From positions 744,001-808,000 of the forward strand of contig JALRME010000014.1 of NCBI GenBank assembly GCA_026120035.1: a DNA stretch of 64,000 bases, written 5' to 3'. The position numbers and the translations under genes are program-made. Below are positions 22,873-34,524 of this stretch, piece by piece (the stretch's first letter is position 1; each line of letters begins with the position of its first letter). The notes beneath the pieces were generated by a model. That model was given only the letters and a program-made list of their open reading frames with translations. It ran no database searches and was not told the DNA's origin. The stretch is from Coleophoma eucalyptorum. Taxonomy: Eukaryota; Ascomycota; Leotiomycetes; Helotiales; Dermateaceae.

Positions 22873-23156
22873 GCAATGTGATCATACGGTATTATCAGAT
22901 GGATGTCGATATGTACAATTAAAATTATGTAAATATAGTGATAAATTTTTAGGCAGTAACTCGCGAGATATTTTTATTTGTGAAACAGTGCCAGTCGCCA
23001 ATCTGCATTGTGGAAACTGAATCTTAAACGTTCTCTATGTAGGATGCTTTATCCGCGCATTGGTGTGGACTGGCTTCGACCTACACGATCATTTATGGTT
23101 TAGCAGTCGACCAAAAATACAATCAATTGACAAAACATTTACTCCTATGTTTAGAT

Positions 23157-25256
23157 CTAGGTAGTTTCATTGTCTTCGTCAGATTGAAGAATATCGTTCT
23201 CAGTTGTTATGCCTAGCTTGCGGACAACCAGCCAAGCGGGTCCGATGCACACCGCCCATAGAGCGAAATTAACATAAAGTGCAGCAGTCAACTATACGTA
23301 AGTACATAAGTTAGTATTGCTACTTGAAATTTGAAGGCTCTGATTTTATTCACCGGAGCTTTTGTTGAGCTTATTCCAGCTGTAATGAAATTAGCGATTA
23401 ATATATCTGTCAAACATACTAGGAGGTCTTACAAGCGACAGCACCACCAGCAGACTCAAGTCCGCGGGCAATCGAGATTAATCGGACAATCTCGTTCTGG
23501 TCTTTAGCCATGTAGCCCAGCATCCAAAAGCAATAACTGTTTCAATATTAAATCTCGTTCGACAAAAAATAAGACAGTAGACCTACTTATAGATGAGAGC
23601 ACTGTTTGATGAATGGTCAGACTATGGAAATATTTTTGGTTTGGAGCACAGAATAACTTACAAGTTGATCTGGCAAAATATATAAAGTGCCCATCCACGC
23701 CCAAATCCAGGATCGACCCAGTCAAGTGAGGGCTTATTCCTGGTGTAACCTATCTGGACGATAACAGCCCAGATCCAACAACCTCCAATCAATGCCATCA
23801 TAACTGTCTACCTGTTAAACAAAACTATACACCATGGGCGACCTGGGGGTGCGGGGGCATCTTGTACGCACATAGATAACTGCATTTAGCACGAGAATTT
23901 AAAGAAAGTCTTCTCCAGTCAAGGAAAGAGCCAAAAATGGCATTGGAAACTATCTGGCAAAGTGCCGAAACCAACGATGCGAGCGCTCGAGACCGTACGC
24001 TAAAGTAAAGAGAGAGGTAGGAACCAATATATGATAGCTCGTACGTGGCATAGAGGAAAAGTGGTGTTCTGAGAGAAAATTATTAGCTATGACTTGAAAA
24101 GTAACTTCATAAGACTTACAAGAGAAGCACATCTCTGGTTATCATGAGTTTGCAGATAGCCTTGAGCTCTTCAAAGTTGGAAACTTTTTTGCTCATGGCT
24201 ACTGGTATACGGCCTTTGCGCTGAACTTTTTGTGGTGGTGATAGTAGCATAGCTACGAACGGTCCAAGGCACTCTGCTGTAATTTAGAGCTCGTCGACCC
24301 ATGCAAGATGTATGAATACTTACGAAGTGCAATGAAAACTATGTATGTGTGGTAATCTAGCTTCCCTGATTTTGAGTTCTTGTAGTCTATTGCAGCGTTA
24401 CTAAAGACATTTATGACTATTAAAGTTTCGACACTTACTCAGAGCCAAATTGATCACCCCACCAAGAATTGACCCTGACTGTTCGTTATGTGATCAGCTA
24501 GTACTTATTTTATAAAAGGAGCCTCCAACATACATTTCTATAAGCGAGCCAGTATGCCAGGTAACGACCTCTTTTATGTGGCTCGGGATCTGCTAGTAAG
24601 CCAATGTCTTTGTTTGCGATATCCATATTCGAAGGCACAAATGAAAACTCACATGCAAGCATGACAGCACCTTCAGCAACCCAAAAAACCCCCGCGCTTA
24701 GACCACAAGCTGCTGATCCTACATATATGAACCACTGGGTACCGTAGCGATTATTGCAGTAGAGGGCAGCTGAGTAAAGTGCACTGAATGTCGTTAGAAT
24801 TTATTAGGCTTGGTGGCCTCTAAGAATATGATCGTACTATCCAGTGGTTCCGAACACGAAAGCAGATTTAAGACCAAATCTGTTCTCGAAAAGGCTGCCT
24901 CCCAAGCAAGATATCACCATGCAACAGGAGAGGATTGCACTTCCGGCCCTGTGAAGGCAATCAGCTTCGAATAGGGAGAAGAGAAAAGCGTGGAACTGGA
25001 CATCACTAAGTAGGGGGTTTGCTGGCCACCAGCACCTGTTGACGACATGGCATTGTACAATCCTGAATAAATTTAGCACATGCTCTCCGAGTTGGTGCCT
25101 CAAATAATTACCTGGGGCTGCGAACGCAGCGAATCCAACAACTGTGGCTTGAAAGAGTACTGTCCGATGCCATGTTCGTCGGCCATAATGTTCTAGACTA
25201 TTTTCTCTTTCCCCTCCCAGCACAACCTTAGAAATGACAATATTTTCTTTATCCAT
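23157..25256 (-). CDS. UNC93-like MFS transporter, one splice junction out of frame
   Basis: About 13 short exons run from MDKENIVISKVVLG (25256) to the stop at 23157. The UNC93-family order is clear: RTVLFQATVVGFAAFAAPG, LYNAMSSTGAGGQQTPYLVM, GGSLFENRFGLKSAFVFG, ALYCNNRYGTQWFIYVG, GVFWVAEGAVMLAY and PHKRGRYLAYWLAY. After these come GSILGGVINLAL, YFSVRSRALASL, DWVDPGFGRGWALYI and RGLESAGGAVA, with an acidic C-terminal tail. About 12 membrane helices are expected; the substrate is unknown. One junction near 24400-24440 does not close. Exon ...NLAL ends in phase 1, but the next exon (NAAIDYKNSKSGKL) follows TTTAG in the wrong phase, and the intron would be only 38 bases. Either the gene carries a small indel or splicing is unusual. 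It is divergent from the TauD-type dioxygenase. Confidence 0.75.
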
Positions 25257-26033
25257 AACTGAAGCCTTGATAATCACAATGAGTAATTAATAATTGTGGT
25301 AAGGAAATATATTTGATGGAGGATCGAATGTTCGATTACGGAGGCGTATCAACTGAGGTCCGAAGAGCACGAGGGAATCACGGCGTGTTTCTGTTGTGAA
25401 CTTCCCGCAAAAATGTTTGCACAGAGAAATAAAACTTTGATGCTGCAGGAAGATAAGAAAACTCAAGGGTTTAGATTTGCGAATTATCCAAACATATTTC
25501 AAAATTAATGCAGGAATTTTCTTTTTGCTTTGCGTGCTTTTCACTTAAATGATGTTTTAGTAAGATTTATGGACCGTGAGATTGATATCTCGAAACAAAG
25601 ATGGGAGTAGTCTATAACCAAGAAACTATACATTACACTCATTCACCCACTCTTGCACGACACTGTGCTTGGCCTGGCGACTCGGAGAAATTCGTAAAGC
25701 GTAAGGTGAAGCACATCATTTTCACAACAGCATCATCGCTAGGTTCTGGCCACTCAAGTAAGACGCACAACACGGGAAATCCACAAAACCTGGCCAGAAG
25801 GTCGCATTAATGTCTATTATTAAAACTCAATTGGATAAAACTGGTCATCAGGTATATTGCCTCGAAAATAAAAACGCGTTTCTGGCTTGGCAACACCATT
25901 CTCCATCGGAAGTAAATCCGAGACCATTCAACCTTTCCACTCTTATATCTGCTTGTATTGGTATCGCCCGTGTCTCTATTTCGTGCCTCTCACACTAATC
26001 ACTATCTCAGTCTCTTGTCTATTTGCCATGATT
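25257..26033. promoter_or_regulatory. Divergent promoter between UNC93-like transporter and dioxygenase
   Basis: This interval serves two divergent genes. It contains a perfect 14-base inverted repeat, ATCGAATGTTCGAT (25323-25336), about 70 bases upstream of the transporter start, with CGG at 25340 close by. A Zn2Cys6-type or other dimeric factor could bind here; this is inference. Confidence 0.45.
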
Positions 26034-27555
26034 ATGTCTATCACCGACTTCTTTGAGACTTTTACTTTCGACGGCCAGCAGAACACTCGCCAGCTAGGAT
26101 TTCCGACAGATCTTCTTTTTCCTCTAGCAATTCGAGTCCAAAAACATGCTTCACCAACCATTGAGAAATCAGTGAAAGCATTAAGAGAGGTATCACAGTC
26201 TGGAGAAATTTTCGATCTTGTCAACCAACATGGAGGAGTGCTCTTGATCCATGGTTTGGGAATTCAATCAGCTGCAGACTACAGCGAAATTGCGCACGCG
26301 TTCGGCTTGGCTGCCCATGAAGAAGTTGGAAGACCTCCGAATCGAACTGTTTTAGCCAAGAATGTCAAAACAGCAAATGAGGGGTGAGATGTAAAGTTAT
26401 ACATGTATTATAGCTAGCATTAACCAGATGAAAGCCCCCCAGAGATGCCTATATGGCCACATAATGAATATGGTTGGTCAATCGTTAATCCAGCCTGGGT
26501 GACATTTTCAGCTCTAGCCATTCCAGAATCTGGTATGTAAAACCCAGTTCAGTACTAGCCAAATGCTGAAGAGGACTAGGTGGTGAAACGCCAATAAACT
26601 CATCAATTGCACTTGCAGCAGCAATTAAGCAACAAGCTCCTGATTTCTACCAAGACCTTCTGAGCAAAGGAGTTCAATATATATACAGATATCGGAAAGT
26701 ATATCTGGCTCCAGTCAAAAGACGTACTAACAAAACTCCATAGCCCCGATGTAATTGCTACCTTAAACAGTGGTAACAGCGTACTTGGAGCGTATGGAAA
26801 GAATGTTCTACCGACTGATGATTTAGCAACATCAACAAAAAAGATTGAAAAGGAAATTTTGAGACATAGTCAGTCCTGGGAGTGGCATGAAGATGGAAGC
26901 CTCAGTATTACTCATGTAGTGCCTTGTACGTTCCACATTATCCCGTTCTCCACCGTCATTTCTAGATATCTCCAGGTCAAACGTTTCCATCCACAAAGAG
27001 TACTCTTGGAAGCACTGAGATAGGATCGTCAAGGATTTTAGCTAATAAACAAGCAGTAACTCGCAAACACGCAGCAAGTGGCCTGACTACTTTTTTCGGC
27101 AACTTGACAAGTGCATATGGACGAAGTAGACATCATGAGGCTACCAAACCTCCATTTCTGGGTAATGATGGCGGTGTAAGAATTTATGCCCGTTTTCTTC
27201 ATTCTTGCTTATTTACATGAAAACTTAGTACCATCCTCTTCCAAAGTACGGAGATGGAACTCCCATCCCAACTAAATCCCTTGAACTAGCTCTTAATATA
27301 GCCGAATCATCTCAAGTCTTGCTGAAGTGGGAGAAAGGTGATATCGTTCTACTAGATGTGAGGTATTTGAAGTCATTCTTACAAATAATGACTAACAAGA
27401 ACAAACAGAACCTGGCTGTTATGCACTCTCGTGCACCTTGGAAAGGAGAGAGAAAAGTGCTGGCGGCATTGTGGGATGAGGAAGACAGGGTTCAAGATTA
27501 TGACGAAGGAAAATTCATTTTGGAAAACAGGCCTAGGAATCCCACCTCTGCTTAA
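26034..27555 (+). CDS. TauD/TfdA-family dioxygenase, one splice junction out of frame
   Basis: Exons 26034-26383, 26435-26532, 26580-26698, 26744-26925, 27057-27175, 27229-27357 and 27409-27555 rebuild a fungal TauD-like Fe(II)/2-oxoglutarate oxygenase of roughly 380 residues. Landmarks are GGVLLIHGLG, then PPEMPIWPHNEYGWS with the metal ligands His and Glu (HNE in place of HxD). INPAW-type NPAWVTFSAL, GGETPINSS and VLGAYGKNVLPTDD follow. Then TTFFGNLTSAYGRSRHH, VVLLD-type IVLLDNLAVMHSRAPWKGER with the distal His and the 2-oxoglutarate Arg, and VLAALWDE complete it. The third junction does not close: exon 3 ends CGGAAA in phase 0, while exon 4 (PDVIATLNSGNS) needs phase 2. A one-base error in the A-run or C-run would explain it. 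Substrate unknown. Confidence 0.78.
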
Positions 27556-27634
27556 AATCCTCTATGCAAAAAAATATCAACGAATAGTAAATAGGTTATC
27601 GATAGCCCTGCATTGTATCAAGCCTTTTATTAAC

Positions 27635-29323
27635 TTAGTCAACTAATTCTAAGGCTCTTAGAAGTGGTTCGTGTAATTGTGGTATCCATAAGAACTCATG
27701 AGCTACTTCCTGAAAGCTCACATATGAATCCATCGGCATGATACTTTGCGCTATGTAGAACTGGTTTAAAAACCATTGATGATTTGCTTCGCGACGACTC
27801 AAAATCAGCGCAAACCCGATGATCCAGTAATTAAGCCAAGCAAGGCCTAATTCGTCCAACCGAGTCTGACCACTGCTATCGTTCCATCTCTCATATAATA
27901 CCACGATCTTGCAGAGCTGAGTGCTTACTCGATTTGGGTGTACTCCAAACGCATGCCGGAGTGATGCTAGGTAGAGAATAGCAGCCAAGCGAAGAGCCTC
28001 TGTAATGAAACTGGTTGGCGTCGCTAAGCTGATAGGAGAAAGACATAGCAAGCGATGCAGCAGTGGGTTAATGCGGTGGAATACTCGCATAGCATCTTGC
28101 CAAACTCCACCATGCGTCCGCAATATATCTTCTTTCAAATATGCATTCTCAATGATGATATCATTGATAATTTCCACCAGAGTCGTGTCTGTGGGGGTTA
28201 TGGACTGCCATTTGTTGTTCAAATCTAGAAGACGAGAGGAGTTGGTCATATGAATCAAGTCAGAAGGTTGGCGCAAAGCTGGCGGTGCGATAGGAAAGGT
28301 TGGGGCGATATCAAGCGCGTACGAGCCGGTAAGATCGACACTAGCTATGTGAGCCAAATCCATCTACCAGAAGTATCCAGCTTAATACGATACTTTTGAC
28401 ATACCAGTTTAATAGGAATCTCAAATGATGATTGCTGTTCAGTGAATCTACCCCTCCTCTGAGACGCACAATCTCTCTCAATCCAGCTATCTGAGACAGC
28501 CACTTTTTAAAATCCCCGACTCTATTCTTTCAATCATAAGCCAGGCGAAAAACAAAGTTCTTCACTGGATGAAACCTACGTAATAGCATGCAAAGCCAAT
28601 AATAGCACCAATTGTTCCATCACTAGTGATAGCATGGCCATTTGTGATTCGCTTATTAATGAGACGCAGCGAATTTGCATGGTGAGCAATGGAGTCTTGT
28701 GCTTCTACTTCTGCATTTCCGGTGCGAAGAGCTTTATAGTAGCTAGCAGCCCCTGAAAGCAGCTGGTGAAAAGATGCATCATCAAGGATTCCTATGGCAA
28801 GCCAAGACTCTCGCAATGCTGTTGCCTTTCCAGAGGACGTATCGAACACTGAAATCCACATTAGTACTAATTTTACTCAGGAGGCTTTATTAGGAGCATA
28901 GGAGCATAGGGTAGGCTGACTTGTATCTATCAACCCACGAGATCGAGAGTCCACGTCAATCGGGAATGCAATGAATGGGTCAAATCTACCTGCACCTAGC
29001 CGATCGGTAATGCTGATGCCATCGTAGGACGCTAGAGCAACTGCCTCGTCAGAATCTTGAGGAAAAAGACGCGGCATGTGAGGGTGTGGGGGAGCAGGTC
29101 CACACGGGACGGGCATCAAAAGTCTTTTGGGAGCAGCCAGGACGCATTGTAAGGCTGGTTGGCGTCGTTTAAGACCCTTCTTTCTTTTTGTCCTGCCAAC
29201 TTGCTGCATTACAAAGCGTTTTACCAATCTTCGTGTGGCAGGGTCCTTATTCGGCTCCCCAACCTGTGTGATGAAGAGGAGGTCATCATTCCTCATGACT
29301 AAAGGGACACGGAACTGGTTCAT
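27635..29323 (-). CDS. Fungal regulator-like protein (PF11951 type)
   Basis: Four exons, 29323-28921, 28848-28580, 28526-28401 and 28363-27635, give 508 residues. It lacks a zinc cluster. The N-terminus LLFITQVGEPNKDPATRRLV followed by KRFVMQQVGRTKRKKG matches the short basic start of the fungal 'tachykinin-family'/PF11951 proteins. The central part DFKKWLSQIAGLREIVRLRG then GGVDSLNSNHHLRFLLNW, and MDLAHIASVDLTGSYALD, are typical of that domain. The join between 28401 and 28363 is weak: the strong GTATGT donor gives an immediate stop, and only a GTCAAA donor with a 37-base intron keeps the frame. It could regulate the neighbouring transporter and dioxygenase, with which it forms a compact block. 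Confidence 0.7.
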
Positions 29324-29973
29324 AGTATGTATGATAGGAATGTCACTAATTCCGAGTATAATAACAGTGGGTTGAAAGCAAGAACTGAAGAGAAAGAAAG
29401 TAGGGTATTCAAAGCCGGCTGTGACGTGATATCCGCACCGATCGTGGATTAGGTGAAACAAGCTCAGGAAATCAACATATAACAACACTGAGAGTCTGGA
29501 GTTAGGACAGAGAACATTGGCATGAAGAAATATAAAGTATAGCTGAGCCGCAGGGTGGCTTAAACGTGATAACGATGGTGAGCTGTGCCAAGAGCTGACA
29601 AATCAAACGAGAGGAGTAGCACCGCAGGAAGCATTACCAAATCATGTCAGCTTACGTGTTCGCCAAGTATGATACCTTTCTGCGCGGGGGAGTTGTGCCT
29701 TATCAAAAACTGCGATTGAACTAATTAGCATCCTATAAAACCGATCTCGGAATTAGAATGCTATGGTATATTAGGCCAGCAAAGATATGCATATTTCAAT
29801 TCACGACGACGATTTCATGCTTATATGCAATACAATATATTGATCAGAGTAGCAAAGGACACGTGATAGTATTTTCCTCGCCCGCGGCTGTACTATCACT
29901 ATTTTACTGATATAATACCTTGTTGTAGATAATTCCTGCCCATGCTACCTTAATATTTTGAGAGTGTTGTACA
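29324..29973. other. Intergenic region between two minus-strand genes
   Basis: This is upstream of the PF11951-type gene and downstream of the SDR gene. No gene is seen. A 55-codon in-frame extension upstream of 29323 is hydrophobic and probably untranslated. Confidence 0.4.
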
Positions 29974-30837
29974 TCAAACCAAGAGTCTACCACCATTAGA
30001 GTGCAAGACGGAGCCCGTCACGAACCCATCTTTCATAGCATATAGGTACACCTCTGCAAGATCTTCTGGCCTTCCTAGCCTCTTGGTGAGGGTAGCCTGT
30101 CTCATATACTCTAGCACTTCATCGGGGGCACCCGAAAGGAGTTCAGTCTTGACTGATCCAGGAGACACACAATTGACTCGAATAGGTGCCAAATCAACTG
30201 CCAACCCGCGGGCCAGCCCTTCTTGCGCACCACTATATGCCGCGGTAATAGTCCATCCGAGTGCCGGCTTGGTCCCAATGACACCGCTCGTAATCGTCAC
30301 TGAAGAATCTGGCGAATGTACCATATATGTGGGAACGAGCTTTGCGAGTATCAAAGGCGTGATGAAACGCACAACCCCAGCTTGTTGGATGTAATCCGGC
30401 GTGATTTCGGCAATAGGTTTCAATGGAAGAGCGTCACCAGCGGTAAAAGCAATGTGGTTGAGCTTATCCGCGCCCTTGTTGGTTGCGAAGTCCAGGAGAC
30501 TAGTCAAGTTTGCCTCAAGTGGAGCCGTATGACTGAGATCGCACACCTGGCTCTTTACTTTGTCGTCGCTAAGTCTTGGATGGTTCGCTCGAAGTCTTTC
30601 GATGGTTCGAGCAAGCTTGAGTTCGTTGGAGCCGGAAATGATAACGGTTGCTCCATATTCAATACTGGCTTCAAGAATTCCGAAGCCAATCCCAGATGTT
30701 GCGCCGAAGATTAAAACCCGGGAGCCCTTGAGCTTGTTGATATACTTTCCAGAAGTCATGCTGGTGGTAAAAGTCCAAGGCAAATTAGAACTGAATTTTG
30801 AGTTGAGGCTATTAACCGTTGATGCTGTGAGAGTCAA
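29974..30837 (-). CDS. Short-chain dehydrogenase/reductase
   Basis: A single exon of 287 residues. The Rossmann fold begins VLIFGATSGIGFGILEAS (TGxxxGxG type), followed by ATVIISGSNELKL for cofactor binding, VCDLSH, HIAFTAGD (in place of NNAG) and SSVTITSGVIG with the catalytic Ser. The usual Tyr-x3-Lys is here AAYSGAQEGLARGLAVDL, with Gln at the Lys position, then VRVNCVSPG. Such YxxGxEG-type variants are known among fungal SDRs, so activity may be altered rather than lost. The family motif starts after about 35 residues; Met27 (30759) is an alternative start, and the Ser/Thr-rich leader could be an organelle signal. It is divergent from the Old Yellow Enzyme gene at 31632. Confidence 0.9.
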   Translation of the reverse strand: MTLTASTVNSLNSKFSSNLPWTFTTSMTSGKYINKLKGSRVLIFGATSGIGFGILEASIEYGATVIISGSNELKLARTIERLRANHPRLSDDKVKSQVCDLSHTAPLEANLTSLLDFATNKGADKLNHIAFTAGDALPLKPIAEITPDYIQQAGVVRFITPLILAKLVPTYMVHSPDSSVTITSGVIGTKPALGWTITAAYSGAQEGLARGLAVDLAPIRVNCVSPGSVKTELLSGAPDEVLEYMRQATLTKRLGRPEDLAEVYLYAMKDGFVTGSVLHSNGGRLLV

Positions 30838-31631
30838 AGGTCGTCTGTAAAAGTCCTTTACGACTTTGAGGGTTGGGTGGCATGGTTAATGCCTCATGGT
30901 ATATATACTTAGGGTTCAATTCTAGATATCTTCAGATAATTGTAAGCAAATGTGAGAGTGATGGCTTTGTCCTCACATGCTTGTTTACTGGGCCATGCAG
31001 CAGGTAAGATGGTGGTGCTGTGGCTGCAGACGCCAATGCTGCGCTACCAACTAGACCCTATCTCGGACTAGCGTAGCCATAACTCCCGAGAAACATCATT
31101 GGCCTCAACTCGCGTAATCTCTTACCATTCTCTCGGGCGGGGAAAAACACCATCATGCAGATTCTGTGGAATCACGGATATAGTGTCAAGGGTGATTGCT
31201 GTTTGGATATGCAGAGCTACTGTCTATGCCTCCTTCAAGACAAGATCAATGCAGTCCTGATGACTACATCTGCACTGTCAGGAAATCTCTTCGGCTGGAG
31301 TATAGGGAGAAGGTGAAAACCGCTTGAAAGAAGAATCACCTGACCGAACTTACGGATATGTTTTGGTGACAACTGCTTGGCTATTCGTTTTTGGCAAATG
31401 CTCAGTGAACATGCATATATATAGTGAATTCATCGTCATCTATAGGATTGAAATTTCAGAAGCTGAAGCAACGTACGTATCATACTTGATCATATGTAGT
31501 AGAAGTGACTTGTGGACCTATCCTACTCCTTTGATTAACCATATATGAGAGCAAATCTCTACCTCGCAATCTCGCACTACACTTCATTTCTTTATTCCAA
31601 ATCCAAAGCACCTGCAGTAAAATCTGTCACA
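30838..31631. promoter_or_regulatory. Divergent promoter between SDR and Old Yellow Enzyme
   Basis: About 800 bases between the two divergent starts, possibly allowing joint control of two redox enzymes. A TATATATA element lies near 30899-30907. I see no gene and no repeated operator. Confidence 0.4.
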
Positions 31632-33032
31632 ATGGCTGACCACCTTTGTCCATCAACTCATGAAGCTAGTATTGACCAGAAACCATGTCCGCTGAAGAAC
31701 TATTCTGCTGGTAATGTACGTGATGATAATCTGGCTTAATCGCAAACAACTTTCGATTTTAGCTAACTCAAATATCAGCCAACATACTACACACCAAAAC
31801 AACAAATTCGGGCAGGAACGGCGACTGACCCACAGCCTAATGGAAAAGCCATACCCAAACTGTTCCGGCCTTTGAAACTACGCGGTATAGAGCTTCAGAA
31901 TCGTATCATGGTGTCGCCTATGTGCCAATACTCAGCGGACAATGGCAAGCACACCATCTGGCATCTGACTCACCTTGGAGGTATTATCCAACGTGGCCCA
32001 TCTCTGACTATTGTGGAGGCGACTGCTGTCACTGCAGAGGGCCGCATCACACCAGAAGACTCCGGACTCTGGGAAGATGACCAGATCGAGCCGTTTAAAA
32101 GATTAACCGAGTTCGCCCATAGCCAAGGTCAACTAGTGGCCATACAACTCTCTCATGCTGGACGGAAGGCAAGTACTGTTGCACCCTGGATCGACCGGAA
32201 AGCTAGGGCTCCCATTCAGGCAGGAGGATGGCCTGACAAAGTTATCAGCGTTAGTGATGTACCATATGATGAGCATACGTACATCCCTACAACAATCACC
32301 TCCGAGGGTATAGTTGCTTTGAAACAAGCATTTTTAGCAGCAGTAAAACGCGCTGTCGTTGCTGGTTTTGATGTGGGTAACATAGAGTCTTTGATAATTC
32401 CTACTGACCTACTATAGGCGATTGAACTTCATGCTGCTCATGGATACCTGCTCCATGCCTTTCTTTCCCCTGCAACGAACACTCTCCCGGCTCCATATGG
32501 GGGCTCTTCTGAGAATCGTATGCGATTACTACTCGAACTGGTGCAAGAAGCACGCACAAGTATTCCGTCAGCAATGCCCATCATGGTGCGCATACCTGGT
32601 GATGATTGGGTAGCAGGCGGCTGGACTATCAACGACGCAGTAGCCCTAGGTAGCGAGTTAGCTAAGCTGGATGTTGATCTCATTGATGTGTCAACAGGCG
32701 GACTCATGTCTACACAGAAGATTATAACCGGTCCAGGGTATCAGGCGAAGTACTCCAAAGCAGTAAAGGATGCGGTCAAAGGATCCTCAACCGTTGTTAG
32801 CGTTGTTGGAATGATCACAACAGCCACTCTTGCGGAAGAGCTTCTCCAGAATGAGTCGGCTGATATTGTTCTAGTGGGTAGACCATTCCAGAAGAATCCA
32901 GGGCTTGTTTGGCAATGGGCCGAAGAGCTTGGTGTAGAGGTCAGAGTCGCGAACCAGATTGGTTGGGGATTCGGCCAGCATGCAAGCCGTGGCGTTAGCG
33001 TCACTCGAGGAAAAGACGTCCTATTTAAATAA
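31632..33032 (+). CDS. NADH:flavin oxidoreductase / Old Yellow Enzyme (YqjM-like)
   Basis: Exons 31632-31715, 31779-32372 and 32418-33032, all phase 0, give 430 residues. It is an FMN-dependent ene-reductase, reducing activated C=C bonds with NAD(P)H. Seen motifs are KLFRPLKLRGIELQNRIMVS with PMCQYSA for FMN binding, HLTHLGG and AIQLSHAGRKAS. The substrate-anion pair lies in [20 protein letters not shown] (H-x2-H), rebuilt across intron 2. The C-terminal half has VRIPGDDW, DLIDVSTGG, VGMITTATLAEELL and ADIVLVGRPFQKNPG. The HxxH pair and PMCQYS favour the thermophilic-like YqjM class over the classical yeast OYE class. No signal peptide; cytosolic. It is divergent from an SDR. Confidence 0.93.
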
Positions 33033-33356
33033 ATTCTAGAACATACATCTTATATAGAGAGAGAAAACTGTTGTAATTTGCTTTGCTAATGGTGCACTTA
33101 TACTTGTATTTTTGATGTTGAGTTTAAACTTGCCAGAGCTACTAAATACAAATACCGACCAGTTCCGCGCTTCACAGCCCACCCAGTGGTCTAAGATAAA
33201 GCTTGATATCAAATCCGAGTGTAAACTCAACTCACGCCATAGCCAGTCGCAGACTGAATATATATTGATTCCAGATCATCCTGAATGATGTCTTCTTGCC
33301 GTCGTAATCTTGAATGAAATATTGCAAAAAGAAATAAAGTCGGTTCCGAGAGAGGT

Positions 33357-34446
33357 TTAGCAAGCTATTAACCAATCATCTAAGATCATGTTCTTCAATA
33401 ATGTTGAGAAGCCTGCCATGTTGACAGTAGTACAGGCAGTATTTGTTGATGCCGAAGAAGTATCTAAGGTGGCAGTGGTGTACTCAATGGCAAAGACGGG
33501 TTTGTTCGCGGAAATGAAGGCTTGCCATGTGGGACACTCAGAGTACTCGGCGCACTGTTCATTAACAGCGAAATCGACGGCTTCCACGACACTGGGCGAG
33601 ACAATAGCACCGGCATTCTTCAGCCCTATAGCAAGACCCTTGCTATGTGCAATAGTTGACAAGTAGTTGATATAACTGATGGCGTCGCTCTCCTGGAGGT
33701 TCAAGCCACCCCCGTTGTTGCCGTATGCGTCCATGTTATCGGGGTCAATGGCGTCGCATCCTTTGGAGACGGCTAGATCTATGCGTTTGGCCATTATCGC
33801 CCTTACGTTTGGCGAGTTGGTGTTAAGCCACCACTCCCCAGCCCAGTCTGTTAACATCCAAGTTAGGTCTTATTCTTCTATTCGGCGATTTTATTCACTA
33901 ACCTGCCATCGCGGCGCCTTTGTCGGCCGCTTGGAATGACTCAGCGTCCTCGCGCCAGTCTTCGAATGTTCCAGCTGAGAAGTAGCAGATGACTTTGCGG
34001 CCGGCATCCTTTAAGCTCTTAATAGTCTCGGCAGTGTTGTCAAATAAGTCGATATCGTAAGCTTCCACATTAAGGGCTGTGTCCTTGGGGGAAGTGCTGA
34101 GTACGATTTGCCATGTGGTACCAGCATTTGGGCGCCAAATCGCCGTGTTAGTGCCGGCAGTTGTTGTTGTGCTGCTATTCGTGTAGATCGCAGTGCTGTT
34201 GCGGAAAGAAGATACTGTAGGACTTGCCTGAGGGGCCGCTGTGCTGCTAGTTGGGCTGAGTGATGCTTCAGTGGTGAGAGGAACGGGTGTGCTTCCGCAA
34301 GCAGAGGTATCCGAAGTCTCCGAGGCAGTTGAGACACTAGAGGATACCTGCTTCCACTCTCCCTGGTGGTAATGATGTCCAATGTGATATGCTACTGCGA
34401 AATCAGCGAGGATGGAGAGTCCTGCGACGAGTTTTACAAAACGCAT
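33357..34446 (-). CDS. Glycoside hydrolase family 114, secreted
   Basis: Exons 34446-33903 and 33847-33357 give 344 residues. I chose Met at 34446 because it starts a signal peptide (MRFVKLVAGLSILADFAVAY); the longer frame upstream is untranslated. A Ser/Thr/Ala-rich linker of about 80 residues follows, likely O-glycosylated. The catalytic TIM barrel of the endo-alpha-1,4-polygalactosaminidase family follows: TTWQIVLS, AYDIDLFDNT, GRKVICYFSAGTFEDWREDA, GDWAGEWWLNTNSPNVRAIM and GCDAIDPDNMDAYGNNGG with acidic residues. It would cut galactosaminogalactan-like polymers in the wall or biofilm. No other galactosaminogalactan cluster genes (epimerase, synthase, deacetylase) are nearby. Between this gene and the OYE gene (33033-33356) there are only convergent 3' ends. 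Confidence 0.92.
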
Positions 34447-34524
34447 CTTGAATTTAAATTGAGTTAGAGACAGACAGAAAGTAGAGAAAACAGATAAATG
34501 AAGACGAAATAAATGGAGTGTTAA

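Noticed and set aside
26926..27056. Extra TauD exon from the CTAG acceptor near 26970 onward
   Set aside because: Its frames either hit a stop or do not match the family; a 131-base intron joining 26925 to 27057 gives the conserved TRKHAASG-TTFFGNLTS segment in phase.
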